NCBI GenBank assembly: GCA_946902985.2
Contig: OX336388.2
Coordinates: forward strand, 1,209,968,609 to 1,210,032,608
DNA length: 64,000 nt
From: Meconema thalassinum
Taxonomy: Eukaryota; Arthropoda; Insecta; Orthoptera; Tettigoniidae
Direction of reading: 5' to 3'
The position numbers and the translations under genes are program-made. Under the pieces are notes generated by a model that was given only the letters and a program-made list of their open reading frames with translations, was not told the DNA's origin and ran no database searches. Positions 32,524 through 44,000 of the stretch are shown piece after piece. Position 1 is the first letter of the stretch. Each line of letters opens with the position of its first letter.

Positions 32524-33072
32524 TCATTTCACTTGGGATTCTGAATTACATGGTATTATAACCTTGACTTTGAGATTCTCATAATCTTCACAAAAAATAA
32601 CTGGTTTCATTGCATAACACCTGTAAGTCTTCTCCTTAACCCCAGCCTTCTCAACCGCCCACTGCTTTGCTAATTTATAATATTCTGACAACGTTGGATT
32701 ACTCCACTTCGCATCATAACAAGGATTTGTTATCAACATTTTCAATAGCACGTTAATTTCAAGCAACACATCAATTAACCTACCTAGCTAAATGAGTACA
32801 GTGCTCAGTATCGGCATTACTAATATTATTGTACAGACACAGGGTTCACTAAACGACACAAATAGATAACGTAGCATGTCAAAACTGTAACTTACTGCTG
32901 GCCGTCATTCTCCTAGAGGTCTTTGGCTAGATTCATAGTCTATGAATCCCTCCAGTATCATAGAATTTGGACATTGCTGCTTTACAGCCCATCTCATAAT
33001 ATAAGCCTTCATTTCTACAGCTTCCAGGAAATTATGTAGTAAGCTGACCATCGTGAATTCGGGTTTGGCCAT
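32524..33072 (-). other. Two adjacent minus-strand frames, possibly exons of an unknown gene
   Basis: Frame 1 (33072 down to about 32890) begins MAKPEFTMVSLLHNF and frame 2 (about 32795 down to 32524) contains CYDAKWSNPTLSEYYKLAK and ends IIPCNSESQVK. Composition is protein-like, unlike most frames in this window. After frame 1 there is a GTAAGT donor-like site (minus strand, about 32893) and before frame 2 an ...TTTAGCTAG acceptor-like site. I recognise no domain. They could be exons of a host gene, a captured fragment, or chance. A LINE 3' end lies about 130 bp upstream of frame 1. Confidence 0.3.
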
Positions 33073-33204
33073 GTTGTGCTGAATTAGCACTGAACTCTAC
33101 CATCCTTGACAAGAAAACCTCCAGGATTCGATCAACCATGTTCGGTATGGTCCACTTTGAATCGCATCCATACGAGCCATGGTAGATGTGCTGATGCCCT
33201 CTTC

Positions 33205-33530
33205 AAGTGAGGGAAAATACAATACCCAAGATGCGACTGTGGAGCTGAAATCCAATCTGTGTGGCATATAGTGATGGAGTGCACCAAGAGAGTCCATATT
33301 GGAGAATTCTTTGACTTCCTGAACGCTACACCAGAAGCTCTTCATTACATAAGTCATATGGACTTATCTTTGTAGTTGTCTACTCTGTCATTTATATTTT
33401 ACTGATGTGTATATGCCATTCGATAAATAAGCACTGAATTTACAGTGATATTTTTCCAATTTAAATTTAGGGGCAGATGACCTCGTAGTTCCGTCCCTTA
33501 AAACAATAATAACTATCTAACCAATTAAAA
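33205..33530 (+). pseudogene. LINE 3' end: ORF2 C-terminus plus 3' UTR
   Basis: A plus-strand reading from about 33221 to the stop at 33373-33375 gives CDCGAEIQSVWHIVMEC, then FFDFLNATPEALHYI, the zinc-knuckle-like C-terminus common in Jockey/CR1-type LINE ORF2. It is followed by about 150 bp of 3' UTR ending GGGGCAGATGACCTCGTAGT then CCCTTAAAACAATAATAAC. The RT and endonuclease are missing, so it is a 5'-truncated insertion. This copy shows which LINE the small GGCAGATGACC fragments elsewhere come from. Confidence 0.75.
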
Positions 33531-33540
33531 TTGAACACTG

Positions 33541-34200
33541 CCTTTACACTGTGCAGAATATTTTCAAGCTGGCCATACATTTTCTGCTGTTTTGTGCACT
33601 GAATTTACGGTTATTATCAGGGAGTAAAAATCACTCCGCCATATGCTCATACAAGATCACGAAATATCTGATTAATTCCTTCTCAATTTGTGAATACGAA
33701 TCGTGCTTTTAGTATTTCACGGCACTGCAATTGTTACTTTACCGTTTTATGCTAGACAAACGTATAATCTCTCTCACTGTTCTAAATTTTCACACACATG
33801 TGCTTTACGTCTCGCACTTGTTTCATGAGTATTACTGAAATAACTGATACCTCCTCCGTCTCCTCAACGATTTGCACAAATTACATTTCAATGTTAAATT
33901 CAATGTTTTCGTGTTCCTCGGCACTTATTAACCAGATTATTTCAGATTTTACTGACACCGCTTCCACAAATGTGCATACAGCTTGGCAGTCACCATACAG
34001 TGTGTACGTCTTCCATTGTACTTCCGTCTCCTAGATCACAGAACTAGTCATATTAATTTATGTAATATCATCCTATATGCTTTCGAAGTTCGTTGTTATC
34101 AATAGATATTGGGAAGAAATGATCCAAATAATTTTTGATAATTATTATAATAGTTTAGCAAGGTTTTCATATTCATAACATTAATTAAACACTTGCCTAT
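33541..34200. other. No recognised feature
   Basis: AT-rich, with short frames only. The frame at 33798-34034 is serine/threonine-rich with no domain. Confidence 0.4.
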
Positions 34201-34204
34201 TCCA

Positions 34205-34275
34205 CAGCCTTCCGAGTTCTTAAGTTAGTTATTGTTTCTTTAGGGGGAGGAACAGTGAGGCCATCTGCTCCGATT
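34205..34275 (-). mobile_element. LINE 3'-end fragment (diverged)
   Basis: The inverse of a GGCAGATGGCCTCACTGTTC...CCCTAAAGAAACAATAACTA-type end, resembling the LINE 3' end at 33473-33530. Confidence 0.5.
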
Positions 34276-34389
34276 TCTTCATTACTTCTATTATCACAGC
34301 TCCATGCAATTACAGTCAAGCGTCTGATTTCTGACATCTCCTTGAACATTTGATGATGATCGATGGTTTTACCTTCCCAGCCGAGTTTT

Positions 34390-35329
34390 TTTGCATACGA
34401 TGAACTTATGAACGAGTTCAATATGGCTTTCTAAATCCTAAAAGTCACAAAAACAACATGGCAGCCAAGTGATTTTCAAATATTTCAAATTACTTTTCTG
34501 GCGATTAAATCTGCCGAGAGCAATGCGATTTAGCGCAGCGAATCTTTATTCAGAGCGTACTATAGAGACAACTCATGTTCAATTGTTTTCGAAAAGTTCA
34601 GGATGGCATCAGTTCAAAATTTTAAAAACTATTTTGTTTTATTTCTCGTATCGTATTCAAGCGATTGAAGGGAAGCCTCGTATGATGGGCTGTTATAATA
34701 ATCATTATCTAGTTTCACACCGACAGTGGTGGCTACGCTCGCTAAAGCGCAGCGTTAGGCCATGAGGCCTAACTCTCTGCTGACTCGATAGACGTGTTGG
34801 TTCGAGCCCACCGTCGGCCGTCTTCGAAATAGTTTTCCGTGGTTTCCCATTTTCAACACCAGGCAAATGCTGGGACGGTACGTTCTGACAGGCCACCGAC
34901 GCTTCCTTCCATATTCTTGCTCAGTTTCATTCATCTTCATCCATTCCATCTCTCATCCTGACGCGCAGGTCGCCCACGGGTGTCGACTAGAAAGACCTGC
35001 ACTGGGACTCTCAGGAGGTCACACGACAAAAAAAAAAAAAACTAATTGCACAAAATTCTGTATATTAGAAGCCGTGCATTTGACTTTTCTTAAATTCAAC
35101 TTCCGTAACTCGCTATAGAAAGATGCAATATCGCGGGAGAATTATTAATCACAGATACTGAAAGCTAAATATTCCTGCATATGATGGTGTTGCTGAAGAC
35201 GTAGGTTGTGAACCAATAGCTATTTAGTAGATCGCATGAAAAATCCTTTAATAGGAGAGAGAGTTTTAATGGAAGAAACTAGTAGCATATAATAAAATAG
35301 GCTCTTTAGTTCTTCACGGAACTAATTGT
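34390..35329 (+). mobile_element. Helentron-like element, partial copy 3, with a SINE-D insertion
   Basis: The 3' end is clear: ATAAAATAGGCTCTTTAGTTC then ttcacg-GAACTA hairpin and ATTGT at 35290-35329, matching 3003-3038 and 12205-12239. Interior blocks (AACATGGCAGCCAAG, CTTTTCTGGCGATTAA, TCAATTGTTTxCATAA-like) match the other copies. The 5' end is not found. A SINE-D occupies 34719-35041. Confidence 0.65.
34719..35041 (+). mobile_element. SINE-D (tRNA-derived), poly(A) tail
   Basis: tRNA-like head with GTGGTGGCTACGCTCGCTAA and B box GGTTCGAGCCC (34799-34809). The core TTTCCGTGGTTTCCCATTT and CCAGGCAAATGCTGGGACGG is shared with SINE-A and SINE-C. The 3' half is distinct, ending in 13 A. No clear TSD. 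Confidence 0.82.
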
Positions 35330-35349
35330 TCAAAATTTAATTCATGATT

Positions 35350-35680
35350 TGTGCTGACCTCCCAGTTTCTCTCATATCTCACTTGTTTTTAAGAATTTTG
35401 GGACTTTTCTTTTTTAAAAGTGAGTGTTAAACCTTCGGCTACAAAATTAAACGCACTTGAGCCTTTTTAGCTGTAATTAGTCTTTTTATGAGTCGTTAAA
35501 AATATTTTTTAAAGATTATTTTACAACAAAAGTGAAATATTAACGCTAATTATATTAACAATATGGAAATATATGAGATTCAATTTTTAGCTGAAGGTTT
35601 AACACCGACTTTAATGAAATAAAAGTCCAAACATTCGTATAGGCTAAACAGGGGAAATATAAGAGAAACGGTGCTGATTA
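35350..35680. mobile_element. Foldback/MITE-like palindrome
   Basis: Imperfect inverted arms of about 100 bp: 35351-35455 pairs with 35575-35678 (for example GTGTTAAACCTTCGGCT at 35424 against the inverse of AGCTGAAGGTTTAACAC at 35589). The loop is about 120 bp and the interior is non-coding. No TSD found. Confidence 0.6.
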
Positions 35681-35742
35681 TCCCAAAGCAAGGACCACAT
35701 TTTAGAAAATGGTTAAAAATTGTTGAGATTTGAATTATATTT

Positions 35743-35792
35743 TATGGGCAGATGACCTCGTAGTTTCTCCCCTTAAAACAATAACTTTAACT
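35743..35792 (+). mobile_element. LINE 3'-end fragment
   Basis: GGGCAGATGACCTCGTAGTT then CTCCCCTTAAAACAATAAC, as at 33473-33530. Confidence 0.6.
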
Positions 35793-36133
35793 ACTAGGCT
35801 ATTTCAATTTTGAAAATTTGAAACTTTGCTTCTAATAGCAAGATGTGTGTGTTTCCTTGGAAATATATATAATTATTGTACAAGATTTATGACAGGCACA
35901 GTTATAATATAAAATCGTTATTGTTTTAGCTCCTTAAGCTGTATGTTCCTCCGTAATTCCCAAGTAATATTATTTATCAAATGCGTTTTTTTTTGGTGAG
36001 ACCACCATACAGAACTTTTACTTTCAAAGTACCGGTACTTTACTCAATATTTCATCAAAAGGATCACTGGTAATTGCGCTCTCCCTTGCTCGCACAAGTT
36101 TTGGCGCGAGTTTCCGTAGTGTTATGGTTGGTA

Positions 36134-36339
36134 ATAATAATAATAATAACACAACATTTTGAAAAGCTGTCAAAATACAGAGAGCTTTCAGAACTGTTCA
36201 GGAAGCAATGGCACAAGTCAGGACAGTTCCTATAATCATCTCCAGCACTGGAGTGATTCAGAACAACTTAAAGGAATCTCTCACAGAGTTGAAATTAGAC
36301 TCAGACCTTTTTAAGATTATGCAGAATACAGTCGCATAG
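36134..36339 (+). pseudogene. LINE ORF2 C-terminal fragment next to a TAA run
   Basis: After (TAA)n at 36134-36149, one frame reads FEKLSKYRELSELFRKQW, and after a +1 shift near 36211 another reads TVPIIISSTGVIQNNLKESL and ends MQNTVA plus stop at 36337-36339. This KYxEL...W...VPIIIxxTGVI pattern is a conserved C-terminal block of several insect LINE ORF2 proteins. Only this tail survives. A second TAA-rich run follows at 36508-36530, where a SINE-G ends. Confidence 0.68.
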
Positions 36340-36530
36340 TGAGGCTGTTCTTGGCTAATCAAGTCTGAAGGAGTGAGGGAAAAGTGTTTATCTACTACGG
36401 AATGTAGTCACTGAGGATTTGCTCCTTGTGATGTATATCTGGCATTGTAAGTGTTTTCTTTCTAGAAAATTCGGTGAGATGTGTAAGCACATGCGCAAAA
36501 TAAATAATAACAATAATAATAATAATAATA

Positions 36531-36715
36531 ATGTTATTAGTCTTACGTCCCTTTGAACTACTACTGCCTTTAGGGGCGCCTGAGTGTCAGTAAATCTATT
36601 GACACGGCTCCCTCGAATTTGCCCACCCTCAAATGACAACTGACTCTACCAGGATTCGATCCTGCAACCTTGATCACAGCAGGCGAGAACGTTACCGCTG
36701 CACCATGCTGCCAGT
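36531..36715 (-). mobile_element. SINE-G, minus strand
   Basis: The inverse of the SINE at 238-462: minus-strand B-box-like GGATCGAATCC (36653-36663), A-box region near 36700, TCAGTAAATCTATTGACACG, and a (TTA)n tail at the left. More diverged than the first copy. Confidence 0.78.
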
Positions 36716-36718
36716 CTG

Positions 36719-37655
36719 TAATGTTTATCTTGATACAGCTAATCCCTGGTAAATCTTGCAGCTTCAGTCAGTTATTGGGTAGCCTGTGCAGACTCGAGCT
36801 TTCTGAGGCTTATGCTGTAGCATGCATATTGCTAGCGCGCCAAACATTGGCTCCTGAGAACACTATAGCGGTGTTCGCGTTGTTCAGTTATAGAATCCTC
36901 TTAGTTTACGAGTTCTAGAGAAAGGTTACTAGAAATGAACTAAAATATGTTAAACGTTTGACTCAGTAAAACTCGCAATGAAGCAAGGGTACTGTAGTTC
37001 AGAAGCTAGCAGTCAGCCACTTTTTTTTTTTGGGAGTCATCAAAGCTCGGTTGCAATCACATTGAATGGTACTGTAAGTACAGTGTTTGGTTCTAAGTTT
37101 CTGTATTCCAAATTCCTTCATACACACTTAATACTTTGAGTTATTCTATATAAGCCTACATTTATCTTGTTTTTCTATGAGGGGACATAGAGGGGACCAG
37201 ACACGCATCGCTTTTGTTACCAGGCTAACAGACACACAAGTCTTGATATCGATCTGCTTGAGATTACACATAGGCTATGTATGCTCTTTTAAGATATTTA
37301 ACTTACACATTTTCTAAGGTTTTGAAGTACAGAATTAGGTGTTAATTTCTTTCAAATACGAATGTCGATACCATAGGTTATGCAGGGTTCATAAACCTTC
37401 TAAATTATATTTGATACAGTAGGTGTTCTAAACAAACTTCTGATTGTGGATGGGGTTCTCTCTTTGACATACTTATTGTGAGCTGTGTTGGTAGTTTGAA
37501 ACGTTATCCATAAAAGTGTTATTCCACGGTTTTGCGGAGAAAATGATATCACCTACCGTCAGGTATTATGACTCTCTTTTCTTGGAGAGCTAACATCTTT
37601 CTGGATAGTCCTAAATAAAAACATGATTATTACATCCCAGTGTGAATGATCTGAG
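36719..37655. other. No recognised feature
   Basis: Contains only short frames and a T-run at 37021-37031. No repeat match found within the window. Confidence 0.35.
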
Positions 37656-37659
37656 ACTA

Positions 37660-38492
37660 TGGAAGGATGGAAGGAAGGGGAATGGAACGGAAGGGGAAGG
37701 GCAAAGGGAAGGAAGGAAGGATGGAAGGAACGGGAATGGAACGGAAGGGGAAGGGCAAAGGGAGGGAAGGAAGGATGGAAGGAACGGGAATGGAACGGAA
37801 GGGGAAGGGCAAAGGGAAGGAAGGAAGGAACGGGAATGGAACGGAAGGGGAAGAGCAAAGGGAGGGAAGGAAGCAAGGAAGGGGAATGGAATTGAAGGGG
37901 AAGGGCAAAGGGAAGGCAGGTAGGGGAATGGAAAGGAAGGGGAAGGGGAAAGGGAAGGAAGGAAGGAAGGAAGGAAGGAAGGAAGGAAGGGGAATGGAAT
38001 GGAAGGGGAAGGGGAGAGGGAAGGAAGGAAGGAAGGATGGAAGGGGAATGGAATGGAAGGGGAAGGGAAAAGGGAAGGTAGGAAGGGGAATGGAATGGAA
38101 GGGGAAGGAAGGAAGGAAGGGGAATGGAATGGAAGGGAAAGGGGAGGGGGAAGGAAGGAAGGAAGGAAGGAAGGAAGGGAAATGGAATGGAAGGGGAAGG
38201 GGAAAGGGAAGGAAGGAAGGAAGGAAGGATGGAAGAAAGGCAGGGGAATGGAATGTAAGGGGAAAGGGAAGGAAGGAAGGAAGGAAGGAAGGGGAATGGA
38301 ATGGGAAGGGGAAAGGGAAGGAAGGAAGGAAGGAAGTAAGGAAGGGGAATGGAATGCAAGGGGAAGGGGAAGGGGAGAGGGAAGGAAGGAAGGAAGGAAG
38401 GAAGGAAGGAAGGAAGGAAGGGGAATGGAATGGAAGGGGAAAGGGAAGGTAGGAAGGGGAATGGAATGGAAGGGGAAGGAAGGAAGGAAGGA
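37660..38492. repeat. GGAA / GGAAT satellite, about 830 bp
   Basis: A higher-order array of (GGAA)n blocks separated by GGGGAATGGAATGGAAGGGG modules of about 50-70 bp. Long open frames exist in several phases and both strands because the array lacks T-containing stops; they are not genes. The right edge runs into GGAAGGCTTGTAGTTTACTTG, which resembles the tail end of a SINE-E. Confidence 0.95.
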
Positions 38493-38685
38493 AGGCTTGT
38501 AGTTTACTTGACGTTCAATATTGCGGTCACAAGCCTTTACGTCTCCTTTTTATGTAGAATCTGAGCCACCAAACGTGGTATTTGTTTTGCCTAAAAGAAT
38601 CCCACATCCATTAACCGGGATTCAAACTCAGTTTATCCTGATGGGAGACAAGCAGCGTGACCGCTGTGCCAATACACTTTTCTAA
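38493..38685 (-). mobile_element. SINE-E-like element, diverged
   Basis: Inverse order of SINE-E: tail side CTTGTAGTTTACTTGACGTT, CTCCTTTTTATGTAGAATC, then minus-strand B-box-like GAGTTTGAATCCC (38625-38637) and an A-box-like TGGCACAGCGGTCACGC. The satellite at 37660-38492 begins exactly at its CTTCC-type tail. Confidence 0.7.
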
Positions 38686-38689
38686 GACT

Positions 38690-39510
38690 GTGCGCACTTC
38701 TTTTAAGAGCCACTAGTCGCCACTGTTCGCCATCATACCAACATAGAATCCTCTCGCAGGCCTTGACAAGTTCACAATATGACGGTGATTGTTTTCGTCC
38801 TACAAGCAGCAAAGGGAATAATGCATTGACGAGTCAGCAGTATTCTGGTGGATATCTTTCGTTGGTTGACAGGCTTTATTGATTCCCTGCTGTGTCCTTT
38901 TTATTCTTTACTTTGTGATGCGGTACATATTTGCTGAGCCTCTCATTCTGTGATCCCCCTGCCGTCAAGGAGGAGGGGTTCTCACAGTGTGTATTCAGTG
39001 ACAAGTAATGACACGGCTCGGTTACATCTTGTGGTTGTAATTGAATCAGTCCTCGTAACCCCCTTCAAGTATGGTAGCTCTATATACCCCAAGGTAACGA
39101 GCACCACATTATACTCGTGTGGAGACAAGCTCATTAGAACACGTGACGTTGCTGGGAATCATTCAACCGAGTTTTATCCACGCGTGTTTATAATTATCAT
39201 TATGATTATTTGTTGACCGTAGCGGTTTCTTAGTATGATACAATCTAAGTTAGAGTATGGGTGCGTTGATAGCCTACTTGCCTTTTATGTTTGATGCAGT
39301 TACATAGCTTTAGACACTGTGTATACCATATTATTAAGAAGGGCAAGTTTCTATTAAATTAAACTGAAAATGAATCAAGTTATAATTAATAACATAACTC
39401 TTATTCGTCATATACAGGATGATTTCTGGCATGGTTGATGAGTCTCACGCAGCCTGCTGGTTGAGAGTTGAGGGCTCGTTGCGAGCCACGTGTCGTGTAA
39501 TGCCGTCTGT
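38690..39510. other. No recognised feature
   Basis: A short duplicated CGCCACTGTTCGCC-like block and small frames only. Nothing assignable. Confidence 0.35.
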
Positions 39511-39516
39511 CAACGT

Positions 39517-39832
39517 TAAATAAATAAGTAAACAATTAAATAAATAAATAAATAAATACATGAAGAAATGAATAAATAAATAAATTTAATAAATAAATAA
39601 AATCCAATAATTAAATAAATAAATAAATAAATAAATAAAAATAACATAATTAAATAACTAAATAATTCATTGAATAAGTAAATATATAATTGATTAATTA
39701 AATAAATGAATACATTAATTAATTAATGAATAAATGAATAAATAAATCAATAAATAAGTATATAAATAAATAAATTAATACATAAGTTACAGTAAATGAA
39801 TAAACAAGCGATCAAAGAAATAAATAAATGAA
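39517..39832. repeat. (TAAA)n array, about 315 bp
   Basis: An imperfect TAAA/TAAT tetranucleotide array. It begins right after a GTTAAATAAATAAG junction and ends about 150 bp before the first Helitron. Confidence 0.95.
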
Positions 39833-40398
39833 CAAATGGAGAAACAAACAAATAATTGAAACTGTCAAATTCACGGTTCTTACAATGTACAGAAATGTTG
39901 GAAGTGCTCTCCGTCAACTAATTGACGTGGCTGATGAAATTCACTCGATGCAGATCGCCTTTAGAACGAGCTGGCCACACGTTATCTATATATTTAAAAC
40001 ACTAAGCTGTTTTTTGTACACACGAGATTGTGAAAACGACTTAACCGATTGGCTTCGTAAGACATTCTAACGAAAGCTCTTGGCATGCAGATTTGCAGAG
40101 TTTCTTTAAAAGGAAAATATATGTTACGGTATATTTTTAAATGATTAAAGAAATATGTAATATTTGACACTCCCGCGCATGCGCACAATGGCCTTTCTCA
40201 ACAAGGAAAATGGCGATTCCGGTCGCGTCTAACTGAGATCTTTGTTTATGAGAATTAAAAAAGGGTCTCCAATAATGTTAATTATGTTTTTACAATATGC
40301 ATTGAATTAGAATTATATTAAATAAACCACGAATTGAAGTACTTAAACTGCAGGTTGAGCGTGTATACTGGTTAGATAGCTTAATATTGAAGCGGCCC

Positions 40399-40488
40399 AT
40401 AGTTGTCTGGATGGTCAAGGGGATAAGGTTACTGCCTAGAAATACGTATTATGCATGATCGAGAGGGTTCGATTCCCACCTCGGATAT
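40399..40488 (+). repeat. tRNA-like segment in unit 1 (repeated in units 2-4)
   Basis: TTGTCTGGATGGTCAAGGGG (A-box-like) is followed about 50 bases later by GAGGGTTCGATTCCCACCTC (B box and T arm). The corresponding segment at 50674-50756 is closer to a full tRNA fold. It is a tRNA-derived piece inside a Helitron, not a functional tRNA gene. Confidence 0.65.
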
Positions 40489-41019
40489 GTTTTTTTTATT
40501 TTCGTTTTCTGCCTTCCTACGATTGGTATTACATTTTAAAAACATATTTCACTTTTATCATTCCCGTCAAGTAACGAATTCATTGTTGCCATCCTTTGCA
40601 TGGTCGAGAGGGTTCGATTCCCACCTCGGATACGTTCTTTTATTTTCATTTTCTTCCTACCTACGGTTGGTATTACATTGTAGAGACATATTTCACTTTT
40701 TTCATTCCCGTAAACTAACGAATTCTCTGTTGCCATCCTTTGCATGGTCGAGAGGGTTCGATTCCCACCTCGGATACGTTCTTTTATTTTCATTTTCTTC
40801 CTTCCTACGATTGGTATTATATTGTAGAGACATATTACACTTTTTTCATTCCCGTAAAGTAACGAATTCTCTGTTGCCATCCTTTGCATGGTCGAGAGGG
40901 TTCGATTCCCATCTCGGATATGTTTTTTTTTGTTTTCTTCCTTCCTACGATTGGTATTACATTGTAGAAATGTATTTCACTTTTATCATTCCCGTAAAGT
41001 AACGAATTCTCTGTTGCCA
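40453..41019. repeat. Four ~145-bp subrepeats, each with a B box (unit 1)
   Basis: Subrepeats begin GCATGxTCGAGAGGGTTCGA at 40453, 40598, 40742 and 40886 (spacing 145, 144, 144). Each carries GGTTCGATTCCC, the pol III B-box consensus. The same set is present in units 2-4 and in 49219-50251, giving about 20 B boxes in total. Confidence 0.93.
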
Positions 41020-44000
41020 TCTATATATTTAAAACACTAAGCTGTTTTTTGTACACACGAGATTGTGAAAACGACTTAACCGATTGGCTTCGTAAGACAT
41101 TCTAACGAAAGCTCTTGGCATGCAGATTTGCAGAGTTTCTTTAAAAGGAAAATATATGTTACGGTATATTTTTAAATGATTAAAGAAATATGTAATATTT
41201 GACACTCCCGCGCATGCGCACAATGGCCTTTCTCAACAAGGAAAATGGCGATTCCGGTCGCGTCTAACTGAGATCTTTGTTTATGAGAATTAAAAAAGGG
41301 TCTCCAATAATGTTAATTATGTTTTTACAATATGCATTGAATTAGAATTATATTAAATAAACCACGAATTGAAGTACTTAAACTGCAGGTTGAGCGTGTA
41401 TACTGGTTAGATAGCTTAATATTGAAGCGGCCCATAGTTGTCTGGATGGTCAACGGGATAAGGTTACTGCCTAGAAATATGTATTATGCATGATCGAGAG
41501 GGTTCGATTCCCACCTCGGATATGTTTTTTTATTTTCGTTTTCTGCCTTCCTACGATTGGTATTACATTTTAAAAACATATTTCACTTTTATCATTCCCG
41601 TCAAGTAACGAATTCATTGTTGCCATCCTTTGCATGGTCGAGAGGGTTCGATTCCCACCTCGGATACGTTCTTTTATTTTCATTTTCTTCCTACCTACGG
41701 TTGGTATTACATTGTAGAGACATATTTCACTTTTTTCATTCCCGTAAACTAACGAATTCTCTGTTGCCATCCTTTGCATGGTCGAGAGGGTTCGATTCCC
41801 ACCTCGGATACGTTCTTTTATTTTCATTTTCTTCCTTCCTACGATTGGTATTATATTGTAGAGACATATTACACTTTTTTCATTCCCGTAAAGTAACGAA
41901 TTCTCTGTTGCCATCCTTTGCATGGTCGAGAAGGTTCGATTCCCATCTCGGATATGTTTTTGTTTTTGTTTTCTTCCTTCCTACGATTGGTATTACATTG
42001 TAGAAATGTATTTCACTTTTATCATTCCCGTAAAGTAACGAATTCTCTGTTGCCATCTATCTATATATTTAAAACACTAAGCTGTTTTTTGTACACACGA
42101 GATTGTGAAAACGACTTAACCGATTGGCTTCGTAAGACATTCTAACGAAAGCTCTTGGCATGCAGATTTGCAGAGTTTCTTTAAAAGGAAAATATATGTT
42201 ACGGTATATTTTTAAATGATTAAAGAAATATGTAATATTTGACACTCCCGCGCATGCGCACAATGGCCTTTCTCAACAAGGAAAATGGCGATTCCGGTCG
42301 CGTCTAACTGAGATCTTTGTTTATGAGAATTAAAAAAGGGTCTCCAATAATGTTAATTATGTTTTTACAATATGCATTGAATTAGAATTATATTAAATAA
42401 ACCACGAATTGAAGTACTTAAACTGCAGGTTGAGCGTGTATACTGGTTAGATAGCTTAATATTGAAGCGGCCCATAGTTGTCTGGATGGTCAAGGGGATA
42501 AGGTTACTGCCTAGAAATATGTATTATGCATGATCGAGAGGGTTCGATTCCCACCTCGGATATGTTTTTTTATTTTCGTTTTCTGCCTTCCTACGATTGG
42601 TATTACATTTTAAAAACATATTTCACTCTTATCATTCCCGTCAAGTAACGAATTCATTGTTGCCATCCTTTGCATGGTCGAGAGGGTTCGATTCCCACCT
42701 CGGATACGTTCTTTTATTTTCATTTTCTTCCTACCTACGGTTGGTATTACATTGTAGAGACATATTTCACTTTTTTCATTCCCGTAAACTAACGAATTCT
42801 CTGTTGCCATCCTTTGCATGGTCGAGAGGGTTCGATTCCCACCTCGGATACGTTCTTTTATTTTCATTTTCTTCCTTCCTACGATTGGTATTATATTGTA
42901 GAGACATATTACACTTTTTTCATTCCCGTAAAGTAACGAATTCTCTGTTGCCATCCTTTGCATGGTCGAGAAGGTTCGATTCCCATCTCGGATATGTTTT
43001 TTTTTTGTTTTCTTCCTTCCTACGATTGGTATTACATTGTAGAAATGTATTTCACTTTTATCATTCCCGTAAAGTAACGAATTCTCTGTTGCCATCTATA
43101 TATTTAAAACACTAAGCTGTTTTTTGTACACACGAGATTGTGAAAACGACTTAACCGATTGGCTTCGTAAGACATTCTAACGAAAGCTCTTGGCATGCAG
43201 ATTTGCAGAGTTTCTTTAAAAGGAAAATATATGTTACGGTATATTTTTAAATGATTAAAGAAATATGTAATATTTGACACTCCCGCGCATGCGCACAATG
43301 GCCTTTCTCAACAAGGAAAATGGCGATTCCGGTCGCGTCTAACTGAGATCTTTGTTTATGAGAATTAAAAAAGGGTCTCCAATAATGTTAATTATGTTTT
43401 TACAATATGCATTGAATTAGAATTATATTAAATAAACCACGAATTGAAGTACTTAAACTGCAGGTTGAGCGTGTATACTGGTTAGATAGCTTAATATTGA
43501 AGCGGCCCATAGTTGTCTGGATGGTCAAGGGGATAAGGTTACTGCCTAGAAATATGTATTATGCATGATCGAGAGGGTTCGATTCCCACCTCGGATATGT
43601 TTTTTTATTTTCGTTTTCTGCCTTCCTACGATTGGTATTACATTTTAAAAACATATTTCACTTTTATCATTCCCGTCAAGTAACGAATTCATTGTTGCCA
43701 TCCTTTGCATGGTCGAGAGGGTTCGATTCCCACCTCGGATACGTTCTTTTATTTTCATTTTCTTCCTACCTACGGTTGGTATTACATTGTAGAGACATAT
43801 TTCACTTTTTTCATTCCCGTAAACTAACGAATTCTCTGTTGCCATCCTTTGCATGGTCGAGAGGGTTCGATTCCCACCTCGGATACGTTCTTTTATTTTC
43901 ATTTTCTTCCTTCCTACGATTGGTATTATATTGTAGAGACATATTACACTTTTTTCATTCCCGTAAAGTAACGAATTCTCTGTTGCCATCCTTTGCATGG

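Noticed and set aside
37559..38502. Long open frames up to 266 codons on both strands
   Set aside because: They lie entirely in the GGAA/GGAAT satellite. Glu/Gly/Arg/Lys- or Pro/Phe/Ser-rich translation in several phases is expected from the array.
40399..40488. Functional tRNA genes (here and in the SINE heads)
   Set aside because: A and B boxes are present, but acceptor or anticodon stems are broken or insertions are too long; copies belong to repeats.
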